DNA of 64,000 nucleotides from Planotetraspora phitsanulokensis (GTDB lineage: Bacteria > Actinomycetota > Actinomycetes > Streptosporangiales > Streptosporangiaceae): positions 526,010 through 590,009 of the forward strand of contig NZ_BOOP01000003.1 in the NCBI RefSeq assembly GCF_016863295.1, given 5' to 3'. The position numbers were made by a program, and so were the translations under genes. Below the pieces are notes generated by a model. That model saw only the letters and a program-made list of their open reading frames with translations, was not told the DNA's origin and did not search any database. This document shows, piece after piece, positions 1-7,251 of this stretch (positions are counted from its first letter, which is position 1; every line of letters starts with the position of its first letter).

Positions 1-1
1 C

Positions 2-433
2 ACGGGTACGTGCAAAGCCCTCGAAGCAGCGAACGCGGCGCTACGCTCCTCCACCAGCCTGGACAAGGACGTCCGGCTGGATCCTTCGGCCCAGACAGAC
101 CTTGTCGTCGCGTGCGACCGGGATGTGGTGCTCCGCATACTCCACCCGCTGCTCGACAACGCCGCGCGGTACGGCCGCTCGACGGTCATGCTGGGGATAT
201 GCCGCGACGGGAACAACGTGGTGTTCTCCGTCGCCGACGACGGTCCCGGATTCGGCCCCGAGGAGATCTCAACCGTCTTCATGCCGGGAGTCCAAGGAGC
301 CGCCGCCGGCCCCGGAGAGGGCGCCGGCCTGGGACTGGCACTCGCCCGCCGGCTCACCGACGCGGCAGGTGGCACCCTGACTGCCAAGCTCTCGAACGGC
401 GGCCTGATCGAGGTGCACCTCCCCGCGGCATGA
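2..433 (+). CDS. Sensor histidine kinase, C-terminal ATPase domain (partial)
   Basis: The 5' part lies outside the window; the frame is open from base 2, leaving 143 codons and a TGA stop. What remains is the HATPase_c domain of a two-component sensor kinase. The N box is visible as LLDNAARYG, the G1 box as ADDGPGFGPEE and the G2 box as GAGLGLALARRLTDAAGG. This domain binds ATP and phosphorylates the kinase's own His before transfer to a response regulator. The His box, sensor domain and partner regulator must lie upstream, so the signal is unknown. It converges with the M56 peptidase gene, whose stop is 9 bp away. Confidence 0.9.
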   Translation, partial: TGTCKALEAANAALRSSTSLDKDVRLDPSAQTDLVVACDRDVVLRILHPLLDNAARYGRSTVMLGICRDGNNVVFSVADDGPGFGPEEISTVFMPGVQGAAAGPGEGAGLGLALARRLTDAAGGTLTAKLSNGGLIEVHLPAA

Positions 434-442
434 GTGACAGGC

Positions 443-1330
443 TCAGCGCGCCACAAGCATCACCAGGATCGACGCGAAGTCCCGTGTGGCGTCGAACGCC
501 GCCCCCGCTGCCAGCAGCGTCATCGCTCCCACGGCCCACAGGAGCCGACGATGGGTGACCGGCTCAGGCGTCAGCAGCGCGGAGACACGCTCGGCCACGC
601 TGAGCTGGTGAAATCCCGGCGCCAAGGAAGAAGCCGCCGCGGAGGCCGATCTGGCCAAGGCGGCGGCCGCCAGCGCTTGGGCCACGAGACGACGGCTCCC
701 CGCCACGACCACGGCGTCCTCGTCCGCATCCCGCTCACACAGGAAACCGATGGATCGGCGAACGGGAACAAGCAGGGGGTTCATCGCCGCAGCCAGCTCC
801 GCCAGCGCCAACGCGACAGAATGACGCGCCCGCAAGTGTGCCCGTTCGTGGGCGATCAGCGCCCGGCGCTGCCCGGCGTCGAGCGCGCGGAGCATGCCCT
901 GCGTGACGACCACCCGTCCGCCGCCAGTACGAGATCCGGGAACGGCGAAGGCATCCGGCCTCGCATCGGCTACCACGAGCAGCTCTCCACCCGGCAGTGC
1001 ACCGAGCCGCCGCAAACGCCGTCTCGCCTGAACCAGGCGACGCAGCGCCAAGAACGAGCGCACCGCACCCACACCGAGGATTGCCACGCCGACCAACGAC
1101 ACGGCGTCGTGAACCGGCACCAGCCGCTCCGCGGCGTCGAATGCCGGAATGTCGTCGACGAGCAGTGACCCGAGCAGGAGGCACGTCCAGACGGTGCCCG
1201 CCGCCGCGATCACCGCAGCGGCCGTCAGCGTCCACAGGCCGGCCCGCGGCGGCAGCGCCTTCGCGACCGCCCGGCTCGACACCGCCAGCACGACGCAGAC
1301 CAGCAGAGGCAGGTAGACGGCGACGGTCAC
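443..1330 (-). CDS. BlaR1-like M56 family membrane metallopeptidase
   Basis: This 295-residue membrane protein begins at a GTG that overlaps the stop of the upstream blaI-like gene by 4 bp (GTGA), so the two are translationally coupled. An N-terminal hydrophobic segment is followed by further membrane stretches, and the zinc-protease motif HERAH sits in LIAHERAHLRARHS. In the BlaR1/MecR1 family, signal perception activates this cytoplasmic zinc protease, which leads to cleavage of the BlaI/MecI repressor. The penicillin-binding sensor domain of classical BlaR1 is absent; this is the short form common in Actinobacteria, so its ligand cannot be read from the sequence. An earlier in-frame start near 1636 would overlap blaI heavily and is less likely. 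Confidence 0.88.
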   Translation of the reverse strand: MTVAVYLPLLVCVVLAVSSRAVAKALPPRAGLWTLTAAAVIAAAGTVWTCLLLGSLLVDDIPAFDAAERLVPVHDAVSLVGVAILGVGAVRSFLALRRLVQARRRLRRLGALPGGELLVVADARPDAFAVPGSRTGGGRVVVTQGMLRALDAGQRRALIAHERAHLRARHSVALALAELAAAMNPLLVPVRRSIGFLCERDADEDAVVVAGSRRLVAQALAAAALARSASAAASSLAPGFHQLSVAERVSALLTPEPVTHRRLLWAVGAMTLLAAGAAFDATRDFASILVMLVAR

Positions 1331-1707
1331 GACGAGCCTTCGGCGTCCAGCGCGGCACGAAGGGCGGCTTCGTCGGCCGCGTCGAGCGTGGTGACGAAGC
1401 GCATGAGGATCTCGCCGCGGTCGGCGCCGCCATTCAGAACGGCCCGCATCTGCTCGGCCGCGACCTCCGCGGCCCCCTTCACCGGCCTGTACGTCGACCG
1501 GCCCGCCGGGCCCAACCGGTGAACCTGCCCCTTGGCGTGAAGCCGCGTCAGAATCGTGTGCACGGTGTTGTAGGCCAGATCTCCCCCGACGGCCACCTGG
1601 ACCTCGGCCGCGGTCATCGGCCCGTCGGCCGCCCACAGGGCACTCAGAATCTCGCCCTCCAGTTGGCCCGCCGAACGTCTCGACCTGGCCGCGCCCCTGC
1701 CCGCCAT
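1327..1707 (-). CDS. blaI: BlaI/MecI/CopY family transcriptional repressor
   Basis: A 126-residue winged-helix repressor. Characteristic segments are QLEGEILSALWAADGPMTAAEVQ and YNTVHTILTRLHAKGQVHR (the recognition helix), followed by a C-terminal dimerisation and proteolysis region. The start at 1707 is preceded directly by a GAGGTGAG ribosome-binding sequence; an upstream in-frame start at 1743 is possible. The family represses its own operon and beta-lactam or cell-envelope stress genes and is inactivated by cleavage by BlaR1, encoded immediately downstream with a 4-bp overlap. Two matching operators lie about 70-100 bp upstream, between this gene and dedA-uppP, so both transcription units are probably under its control. 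Confidence 0.92.
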   Translation of the reverse strand: MAGRGAARSRRSAGQLEGEILSALWAADGPMTAAEVQVAVGGDLAYNTVHTILTRLHAKGQVHRLGPAGRSTYRPVKGAAEVAAEQMRAVLNGGADRGEILMRFVTTLDAADEAALRAALDAEGSS

Positions 1708-1773
1708 CTCACCTCGATTCGCCGGTCTACACCGTACCGCCACGGACGCACGAACACCCGAGCGTTCACGCCC

Positions 1774-1810
1774 CTACAGTGTGTAGGAACCTACCTACTA
1801 CATCATGTAG
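1774..1810. promoter_or_regulatory. Paired BlaI-type operators
   Basis: Two 13-bp inverted repeats with the same CTACA-N3-TGTAG layout: CTACAGTGTGTAG (1774-1786) and CTACATCATGTAG (1798-1810), 24 bp centre to centre. BlaI/MecI repressors bind dyads with TACA/TGTA half sites. The pair lies in the 209-bp gap between divergent blaI and dedA, where it could repress both directions. Confidence 0.8.
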
Positions 1811-1863
1811 GGTCATAGCCCACTCAGCTGGCGAAACAGCCGCATAAACGTAGGGAGATCGTG

Positions 1864-1920
1864 GTGAACCTGGCCCCCGGACAGCGTCGGTCCCGTGCCA
1901 TGGCGGTGCGACCCGCGTGA
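1864..1920 (+). CDS. Possible 18-codon leader peptide coupled to dedA
   Basis: A GTG at 1864 lies 6 bases after the Shine-Dalgarno-like AGGGAG and opens an 18-residue basic reading frame. Its TGA overlaps the GTG of dedA by 4 bp (GTGA). dedA has no convincing ribosome-binding site of its own, so this leader could deliver ribosomes to it. The GTG at 1861 is an alternative start. The peptide has no recognisable family; support is only the SD and the coupling geometry. Confidence 0.35.
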   Translation: MNLAPGQRRSRAMAVRPA

Positions 1921-2633
1921 CCACGGCCACTCCCTCAGCGCTCACCGCCGCCGTCAACCTCCTCGATCCCACCTCGCTGCTCCAGACCTTCGGAGTCGTG
2001 GGCGTCGCCGCGACCTTGTTCGCCGAGACCGGTCTGCTCGTCGGCTTCTTCCTGCCGGGCGACTCGTTACTGTTCCTCGCCGGCATCGCCGCGTCCCCGG
2101 TGGCGCAGGACATCGTCGGCGTGCGACTCAGCCTTCCGCTGTTGCTGCTGGTCGCGCCCTTGGCCGCCATCATCGGCGCACAGCTCGGCCACCACCTCGG
2201 CTCACGCTTCGGCCGCCGACTGTTCGCCAAGCCGGACTCGCGCCTGTTCAAATCAGCCCACGTGGCCCGTGCCGAGGCCTACTTCGACCGGTACGGCCCC
2301 GCCAAGGCGGTGATACTCGCCCGTTTCGTCCCGGTCGTACGAACGCTCCTCAACCCCGTCGCAGGCGTCCTCCAGATGCCGCCAGGGCGGTTCCTCCGGT
2401 GGAACATCATCGGCGGCCTGCTGTGGACCGACGCCATCCTGCTCGCCGGCTACCTGGCCGCCGGCACGCTCCGCGACACCGTGGGCGCACAGAACATCGA
2501 CAGGTACCTTCTCCCCGTCATCGCGTTGATCGTGCTGGTATCCCTCACACCGCTGTTCATCGAAGTGCTGCGGCACCGCAGAGGCCGACGCACCGCCGAA
2601 GGAGCCGCGCCCATCGACGGAGGACACCGATGA
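1917..2633 (+). CDS. DedA family membrane protein
   Basis: A 238-residue SNARE-associated (DedA/VTT) membrane protein. Visible features are the N-terminal FGVVGVAATLFAETGLL segment, the conserved FFLPGDSLLF motif and the FDRYGPAKAVILARFVPVVR stretch that marks the reentrant/catalytic region. Several DedA proteins (UptA type) return undecaprenyl phosphate across the cytoplasmic membrane. The following gene, uppP, overlaps by 4 bp (ATGA) and makes that same lipid carrier from its diphosphate, which supports a C55-P recycling role here by inference. Start GTG is chosen because translation then begins just before the conserved N-terminus; expression may be BlaI-controlled through the operators upstream. 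Confidence 0.9.
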   Translation: MTTATPSALTAAVNLLDPTSLLQTFGVVGVAATLFAETGLLVGFFLPGDSLLFLAGIAASPVAQDIVGVRLSLPLLLLVAPLAAIIGAQLGHHLGSRFGRRLFAKPDSRLFKSAHVARAEAYFDRYGPAKAVILARFVPVVRTLLNPVAGVLQMPPGRFLRWNIIGGLLWTDAILLAGYLAAGTLRDTVGAQNIDRYLLPVIALIVLVSLTPLFIEVLRHRRGRRTAEGAAPIDGGHR

Positions 2634-3583
2634 GCGCACATCTGTCCTACCTGGAAGCTCTCGCCGTCGGTGCCCTCCAGGGCATCACCGAACTGTTCCC
2701 CGTCTCCAGCCTCGGGCACAGCGTGCTCCTTCCGGCGCTGGTCGGCGGGCGCTGGGCCGACGATCTCAACGTCTCCACACCCGAGTCGCCCTACCTGGCC
2801 TTCGTCGTGGGACTGCACGTCGCGACCGCGCTCGCGCTCATGCTGTTCTTCTGGCGTGACTGGCTCCGCATCGTCACCGGTTTCGTGACGTCGATACGCC
2901 ATCGACGCATCGCCACAGCCGACGAGCGCCTGGCCTGGATGATCATCATCGCCACGATTCCCGTAGGGGTAACCGGCCTGCTCCTGGAACACACCTTCAG
3001 GACCGTCCTCGGCCGCCCGTTGCCCGCGGCGGTCTTCCTGGCACTCAACGGCGTGATCCTGTACGGCGCGGAACTCCTGCGCCGGCGAACACTCGCCATC
3101 CGGCCCGCGACGACACCCGCAATGGCCGGCGCCGGTGTCGACGCCGCGGCGCTCGGGAGCGGAGACCAGGGCACCACGGATCTGGCCGGTGATCGACGTC
3201 TCGCCGCACGGTCCTGGCGCGACACCACGCTCATCGGCACCGCACAGGTCCTCGCGCTGCTACCCGGCATCAGCCGATCGGGTGCCACCATGGCGGCCGG
3301 GCTGTTCCGCGGACTCGACCACGACGACGCCGCCCGTTTCTCCTTCCTCCTTGCCACACCGGTCATCCTCGCCGCCGGGGTACTAAAACTTCCCGATCTG
3401 TTCGGCCCGCTCGGCGACGGCATCCACGGGCAGGTCCTCGCGGGCAGCGCCGCGTCGTTCGTCTGCGCGTACCTCGCCGTGCGGTTCCTCACCAGGTATT
3501 TCCAGACCCGGACCCTGATCCCGTTCGCGGTGTACTGCACCGCTGCCGGAGTGGCGAGCTTCGCCTGGCTGGCCACCCGCTAG
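2630..3583 (+). CDS. uppP: Undecaprenyl-diphosphate phosphatase UppP/BacA
   Basis: A 317-residue polytopic membrane enzyme that dephosphorylates undecaprenyl diphosphate to the monophosphate, regenerating the carrier for peptidoglycan and other wall polymers; overproduction gives bacitracin resistance in other bacteria. The first signature is QGITELFPVSSLGHSVLLP (residues about 18-36), with the catalytic Glu and SS-GH elements. The second is LLPGISRSGATMAAGLFRGL near residue 215. It is translationally coupled to dedA (4-bp overlap), giving a two-gene lipid-carrier recycling unit downstream of the BlaI operators. A loop around residues 150-195 is longer than in E. coli BacA. Confidence 0.95.
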   Translation: MSAHLSYLEALAVGALQGITELFPVSSLGHSVLLPALVGGRWADDLNVSTPESPYLAFVVGLHVATALALMLFFWRDWLRIVTGFVTSIRHRRIATADERLAWMIIIATIPVGVTGLLLEHTFRTVLGRPLPAAVFLALNGVILYGAELLRRRTLAIRPATTPAMAGAGVDAAALGSGDQGTTDLAGDRRLAARSWRDTTLIGTAQVLALLPGISRSGATMAAGLFRGLDHDDAARFSFLLATPVILAAGVLKLPDLFGPLGDGIHGQVLAGSAASFVCAYLAVRFLTRYFQTRTLIPFAVYCTAAGVASFAWLATR

Positions 3584-3611
3584 CCCGACGTCCAATCGCC
3601 GTCCCTTGAGG

Positions 3612-3727
3612 GTGATCATGCACGCCTTCGGGTGCGCGCAGCACGACCTGCGACAACCCGTTCCGTGATCATGCGCGGATTCGGCCGCACCAAGACTGAA
3701 CCGCCATTTCTCCATCGGTGATCATGC
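3612..3727. repeat. Three GTGATCATGC motifs at exact 53-bp period
   Basis: GTGATCATGC begins at 3612, 3665 and 3718, each 53 bp apart. Copies 1 and 2 extend the similarity to GTGATCATGCrCGnnTTCGG; copy 3 keeps GTGATCATGCACG. The array fills the gap between the convergent ends of uppP and the AbrB-like gene. The motif contains the palindrome TGATCA. It looks like a decayed tandem repeat or a protein-binding array; function unknown. Confidence 0.6.
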
Positions 3728-3741
3728 ACGAGCCTTCTCAG

Positions 3742-4878
3742 TTACCCGGAATCGGCCGTCCTTGGAGTGAGGAGCCGAATGACCAGGGGCGCCAGCAGGA
3801 CCATGATGAACAGCCGCACGCTCTGCACGCTCGAGATGAGAGACACGTCGGCGTGGGTGGCCACTGCCGTGGTCAAAACGGCGTTGATTCCACCAGGGGT
3901 GGTGGCGAGGTAGGCATCGGCCAGGGGGATCCGCACCGTCGCGGACAACACCCAGGCCAGGCCGGCGCACGCCATGCTGATCGCCACGGTGCAACACAGG
4001 GCGAGAGGCAGCAGCCGGCGGATGTGCGTCATGGCGGGGCGGGTGAAACGCAGGCCGATGTCGAGGCCCACGATGGTGAACAGGAACGCGCGGAGCAGGC
4101 CGGTGGGGGCGAACTCCTCCGAGAAGCCCCCGGCTGTGATGGCGGCCGTAAGGAGCATCGGTCCGAGCAACGCGGGACTGGGCAGCCGGACGGCGCGGCC
4201 GATGACGATGCCGGCGAAGCAGACACCAGCCAGGAGCAGCAGCCCGATCCCCTGATGGTCGCCGGTGACCAGGTGCCAACCGCCGCCCGTGTACGGCGTG
4301 GCCGTAGCAGGAGTGGTCATCTGCGGGCTGATCAGCCAGTGGACCACGAGGGGCGCGGTGGCGGCGACCAGCGCGACGCGCAGGCATTGCAGGAAGGCGA
4401 CCGTACGCGAATCGGCGTTGTGCTCCTGAGCGGCGGAGATCACCGCAGCCGAACCTCCGGCGATCATGCCCAACGTCGCGCTGGCCCGGTCGATGAGGCC
4501 GGTGCGCGCCATGGCGGCGGCTGCGAGGAGGCTGAGTCCGATGGTCGCCGCGGTGACGACGGTCAGCGGAAGTACGGCGCCGGAGGCGTGCTCCAACGTG
4601 CTCGGGTTGAGGTAGCTGCCGATCAGCACCCCGAGCCCGGCCTGACAGGTGCGATTGAGCCGAGCCGGTACCTGATCGGCGGTCAGTCCCGTCGCGGACA
4701 GGGCCAGCCCCGCCACCAGTGGAGCGAGCAGATGCGCTGCCGGCAGGACCGACTCGGCGGACTCGCCGATCATGTAAGCGATCACGATGAGGGTCAGCCA
4801 CCCGGCCCAGCGGCGCCACAAAACGTACCTGGAGGGAGCGCGGGCCGGGATCGTGCCTTGCGAGATGCTGCTGCTCAT
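3742..4878 (-). CDS. AbrB family membrane protein (putative ammonia monooxygenase-type)
   Basis: A 378-residue integral membrane protein with roughly ten hydrophobic segments, built from two similar halves. Typical segments are GLALSATGLTADQVP, GLGVLIGSYLNP and GMIAGGSAAVISAAQEHNADSRTVAFLQCLRV in the first half, and GLDIGLRFT and ATTPGGINAVLTTAVATHADVSLISSVQSVRLF in the second. This matches the duplicated AbrB membrane family (often mislabelled ammonia monooxygenase or AbrB regulator), whose biochemical function is unproven. The ATG at 4878 follows GGGTGAG. It converges with uppP and its other neighbour is a secreted hydrolase, so context gives no role. Confidence 0.85.
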   Translation of the reverse strand: MSSSISQGTIPARAPSRYVLWRRWAGWLTLIVIAYMIGESAESVLPAAHLLAPLVAGLALSATGLTADQVPARLNRTCQAGLGVLIGSYLNPSTLEHASGAVLPLTVVTAATIGLSLLAAAAMARTGLIDRASATLGMIAGGSAAVISAAQEHNADSRTVAFLQCLRVALVAATAPLVVHWLISPQMTTPATATPYTGGGWHLVTGDHQGIGLLLLAGVCFAGIVIGRAVRLPSPALLGPMLLTAAITAGGFSEEFAPTGLLRAFLFTIVGLDIGLRFTRPAMTHIRRLLPLALCCTVAISMACAGLAWVLSATVRIPLADAYLATTPGGINAVLTTAVATHADVSLISSVQSVRLFIMVLLAPLVIRLLTPRTADSG

Positions 4879-5334
4879 GCTCACCCACGTTGCGCTCGGC
4901 GACCTCTGACTACCCTGAGTAACGGAATCGGTGTGCGCTCGGATTCCCCTCGCCAGGCAAAGAACAACGCCATGAGGCCCAGCGCGACCGACAGCCGTCG
5001 CATAAGCCGAGAAAGTGGCGCTTGAACCCCTCGGGCGCCCGGGCGTATCCGGCTGCGAACTCCCCCACGTTGGGGTGGGCGCTGCACGGCATATGTAGGT
5101 GGCCCCTATGGGTGGGAGTCGGTCTGAACGCGGCGACCGCAGCGTCACCCACGCCGCGGCCGTGCTGTGGCTTGTACTGAGCCAGGTAGGCCTTCTGCCC
5201 CATGTGACGGCTCGATCGGCGGATGTCGGGGTGGCCCGGCGGACAACACCGGATGTTAGCGGTCACCCGGCGGCCGGATGATGCGTGCGTCAAGTGCTGG
5301 CTCCTTTCCGACCCCACCCAGAGGAGACCTGTCC
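4879..5334. other. 456-bp intergenic region
   Basis: No convincing gene. It separates two divergent genes and must hold their promoters. A short CCCCA-CGT-TGGGG hairpin lies at 5063-5075. The short open frames present lack ribosome-binding sites and family-like composition. Confidence 0.6.
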
Positions 5335-7161
5335 ATGCGACCTCCGCGCCGGTTATCGCGCTGGCGGCTGGTGCTGATCGGGCTCGCGACCGTGCTCACC
5401 GCGACCACGTTGATCAGCATCCCGGCGAGTGCCGACAGCCCGATCGCCCTTCCGAGCACCCCGCCCATTCGGCCGACCCTGTCACCGCCCCCGCCGACTT
5501 TCTTTCCTACTCCCCCGCCGGGTTTCCCGCCGGGCTCCACGCCTCCCCTACATCTGTGTCCGCCCGACTGCGCGCCGATGCCCACGGTCAAGATCGCAGG
5601 GGCGGGCGACAGTTATACAAGTGGTGAAGGCGCGACCTGGGACCACAAGTACGTGACATTCCCGGACGGCTCCGAGGACTTCCGGCATCAGAGCGGCTAC
5701 GCTCCACTCGCTCTCGCGTGGGACTACCTGCAATCGGCCCGCTATGGAGGCCAGTACACGGTCCAGCCTGATGTGATCAGCCACACCTGGGGCACCGGCA
5801 ACAGCGATCGCTTCATCTTCAACGCCTCGTCGGGCGCCAAGGTCAGCCACCTGACGGACGTGCAGTTCGAAGACGAGAGTCACCCCGACATCACCGAGGT
5901 GCGGAACGTGTCTCAGCTCTCGGGCGTTCCCCGGGACCTCGACATCTTCTACTTCGGGCTCGGCGGCAACGACGCCGAATTCGGGCCGCTGATGAGGATG
6001 GTGCTGATAGGCCACTACTCCACCGCGACGGCCGGCAACTACGTAAACAGACGCAAAGCTCAGGCGCGCCTCGTCCACTACAAGGTGCAGCAGCTGATGG
6101 AGGACATGCCGCAGGTCTCGGCGAACATCGAGCAGGGCCTGGTGAACGTGATGAACGCCACGGATCACGCGGAGATCGTCGCCGCGCTCTACCCGTTGGC
6201 AGTCAAGCCGTCAGGCAACGTCGATCACAATCAGATCGGCGGCCTGGCCATGGACGAGATCTATCCGTTCGTCGTCGCGGTGAACAAGGCGATCACGGAT
6301 GCGGTTGACCGGTTCCGCGCGAGGTTCCCGCAGAGAAAGGTTCACGTGTTCGACCCGAACACGGCGGGGCCGAACGGCACCAGCGTGGTGAGCGGTCACG
6401 AGGTCGGCCAACCGGATTCATACTTCAACGGAGTGATTTCCCGGTTCGGGCTCTTGGCAAGGGGCAAGATCTTCAACGCGCTTCAGGAGAGTTTCCACCC
6501 CAACGAGTTCGGTGCGGTGGCGATCGGCCGGGCGCTGGCGAACTGGATGGCTGGCAAGTTCCCGTCCCTCTTCCCGAACGGACCCGACTTCAACCGCGTC
6601 ATCACCAACCCGCGAGCCTCCGTTGACGACCCGGAGGCCGACCAGCAACTTGAGGAATGGGCAAGCACCAACCTCGGCAAGCTGTGTGACGGGGAATCCA
6701 TCGACAGCATCTGCCACTTCATAGGCCCGGACGGTCAGCTGACGATCCCGCTTGAGGTGTTGCTGAACCCGATCCCGCTGGAGCCGATTCCGGGAGCTCC
6801 GAGGGTCGTCGGCCCCCGGGGCAGCGGGGGCGGCGGGTCGAGCGGCGGGCCAGCGCCATCGAGCTGGATTCCGGCCACCTACAGCAGCGCGCCGTCCGGC
6901 GTCCCGGGCCCCGGCGGCATCACGAACACACCCACGGGGGACCCCTGCGATCTCATCGTGAAAACAGCGGAGCCGGGCCTGCAGGTGGCCGTCTCCACGT
7001 CCACGCTGAGCGGCGGCGTCCTGCGAGAACCCATGGATATCACCTATGTCCACTTCTTGACTACCGATAAGGCCGACCCGTGTATCAAGGGTGAGAAGAT
7101 CGACCCGGAGAAGCTCCGGGAGCAAGCAGAGGCGTGGTTGAACGGCGGTCCGCTGCCGTAA
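5335..7161 (+). CDS. Secreted SGNH/GDSL-type hydrolase
   Basis: A 608-residue exported protein. The ATG at 5335 follows GAGGAG and opens a Sec signal peptide (RRLSRWR, hydrophobic core to about residue 30, ending ASA-DS). A Pro-rich linker (residues about 37-82) leads to an SGNH esterase fold: block I GDSYTSGEG with the nucleophile Ser at 91-99, block III GLGGNDAEF, and block V ESFHPNEFG supplying His. The last 100 or so residues are Gly/Ser/Pro-rich and end in an uncharacterised domain. The family removes acyl groups from lipids, polysaccharides or glycans; the substrate here is unknown. A start at 5278 would add residues before the signal peptide and is disfavoured. Confidence 0.88.
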   Translation: MRPPRRLSRWRLVLIGLATVLTATTLISIPASADSPIALPSTPPIRPTLSPPPPTFFPTPPPGFPPGSTPPLHLCPPDCAPMPTVKIAGAGDSYTSGEGATWDHKYVTFPDGSEDFRHQSGYAPLALAWDYLQSARYGGQYTVQPDVISHTWGTGNSDRFIFNASSGAKVSHLTDVQFEDESHPDITEVRNVSQLSGVPRDLDIFYFGLGGNDAEFGPLMRMVLIGHYSTATAGNYVNRRKAQARLVHYKVQQLMEDMPQVSANIEQGLVNVMNATDHAEIVAALYPLAVKPSGNVDHNQIGGLAMDEIYPFVVAVNKAITDAVDRFRARFPQRKVHVFDPNTAGPNGTSVVSGHEVGQPDSYFNGVISRFGLLARGKIFNALQESFHPNEFGAVAIGRALANWMAGKFPSLFPNGPDFNRVITNPRASVDDPEADQQLEEWASTNLGKLCDGESIDSICHFIGPDGQLTIPLEVLLNPIPLEPIPGAPRVVGPRGSGGGGSSGGPAPSSWIPATYSSAPSGVPGPGGITNTPTGDPCDLIVKTAEPGLQVAVSTSTLSGGVLREPMDITYVHFLTTDKADPCIKGEKIDPEKLREQAEAWLNGGPLP

Positions 7162-7193
7162 TGATCAGCACCGGACGACGCCGTTGATCGCAA

Positions 7194-7222
7194 CCGCCGG
7201 GCGGGCGTGCACCGCCCGGCGG
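7194..7222. terminator. Bidirectional terminator hairpin
   Basis: A perfect 11-bp stem, CCGCCGGGCGG paired with CCGCCCGGCGG around a 7-nt loop, sits between the convergent SGNH hydrolase and LuxR genes. No T tract follows, which is usual for actinobacterial terminators. Confidence 0.7.
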
Positions 7223-7251
7223 CCCCGGATCACCGACAGCGCCGACGGGTC

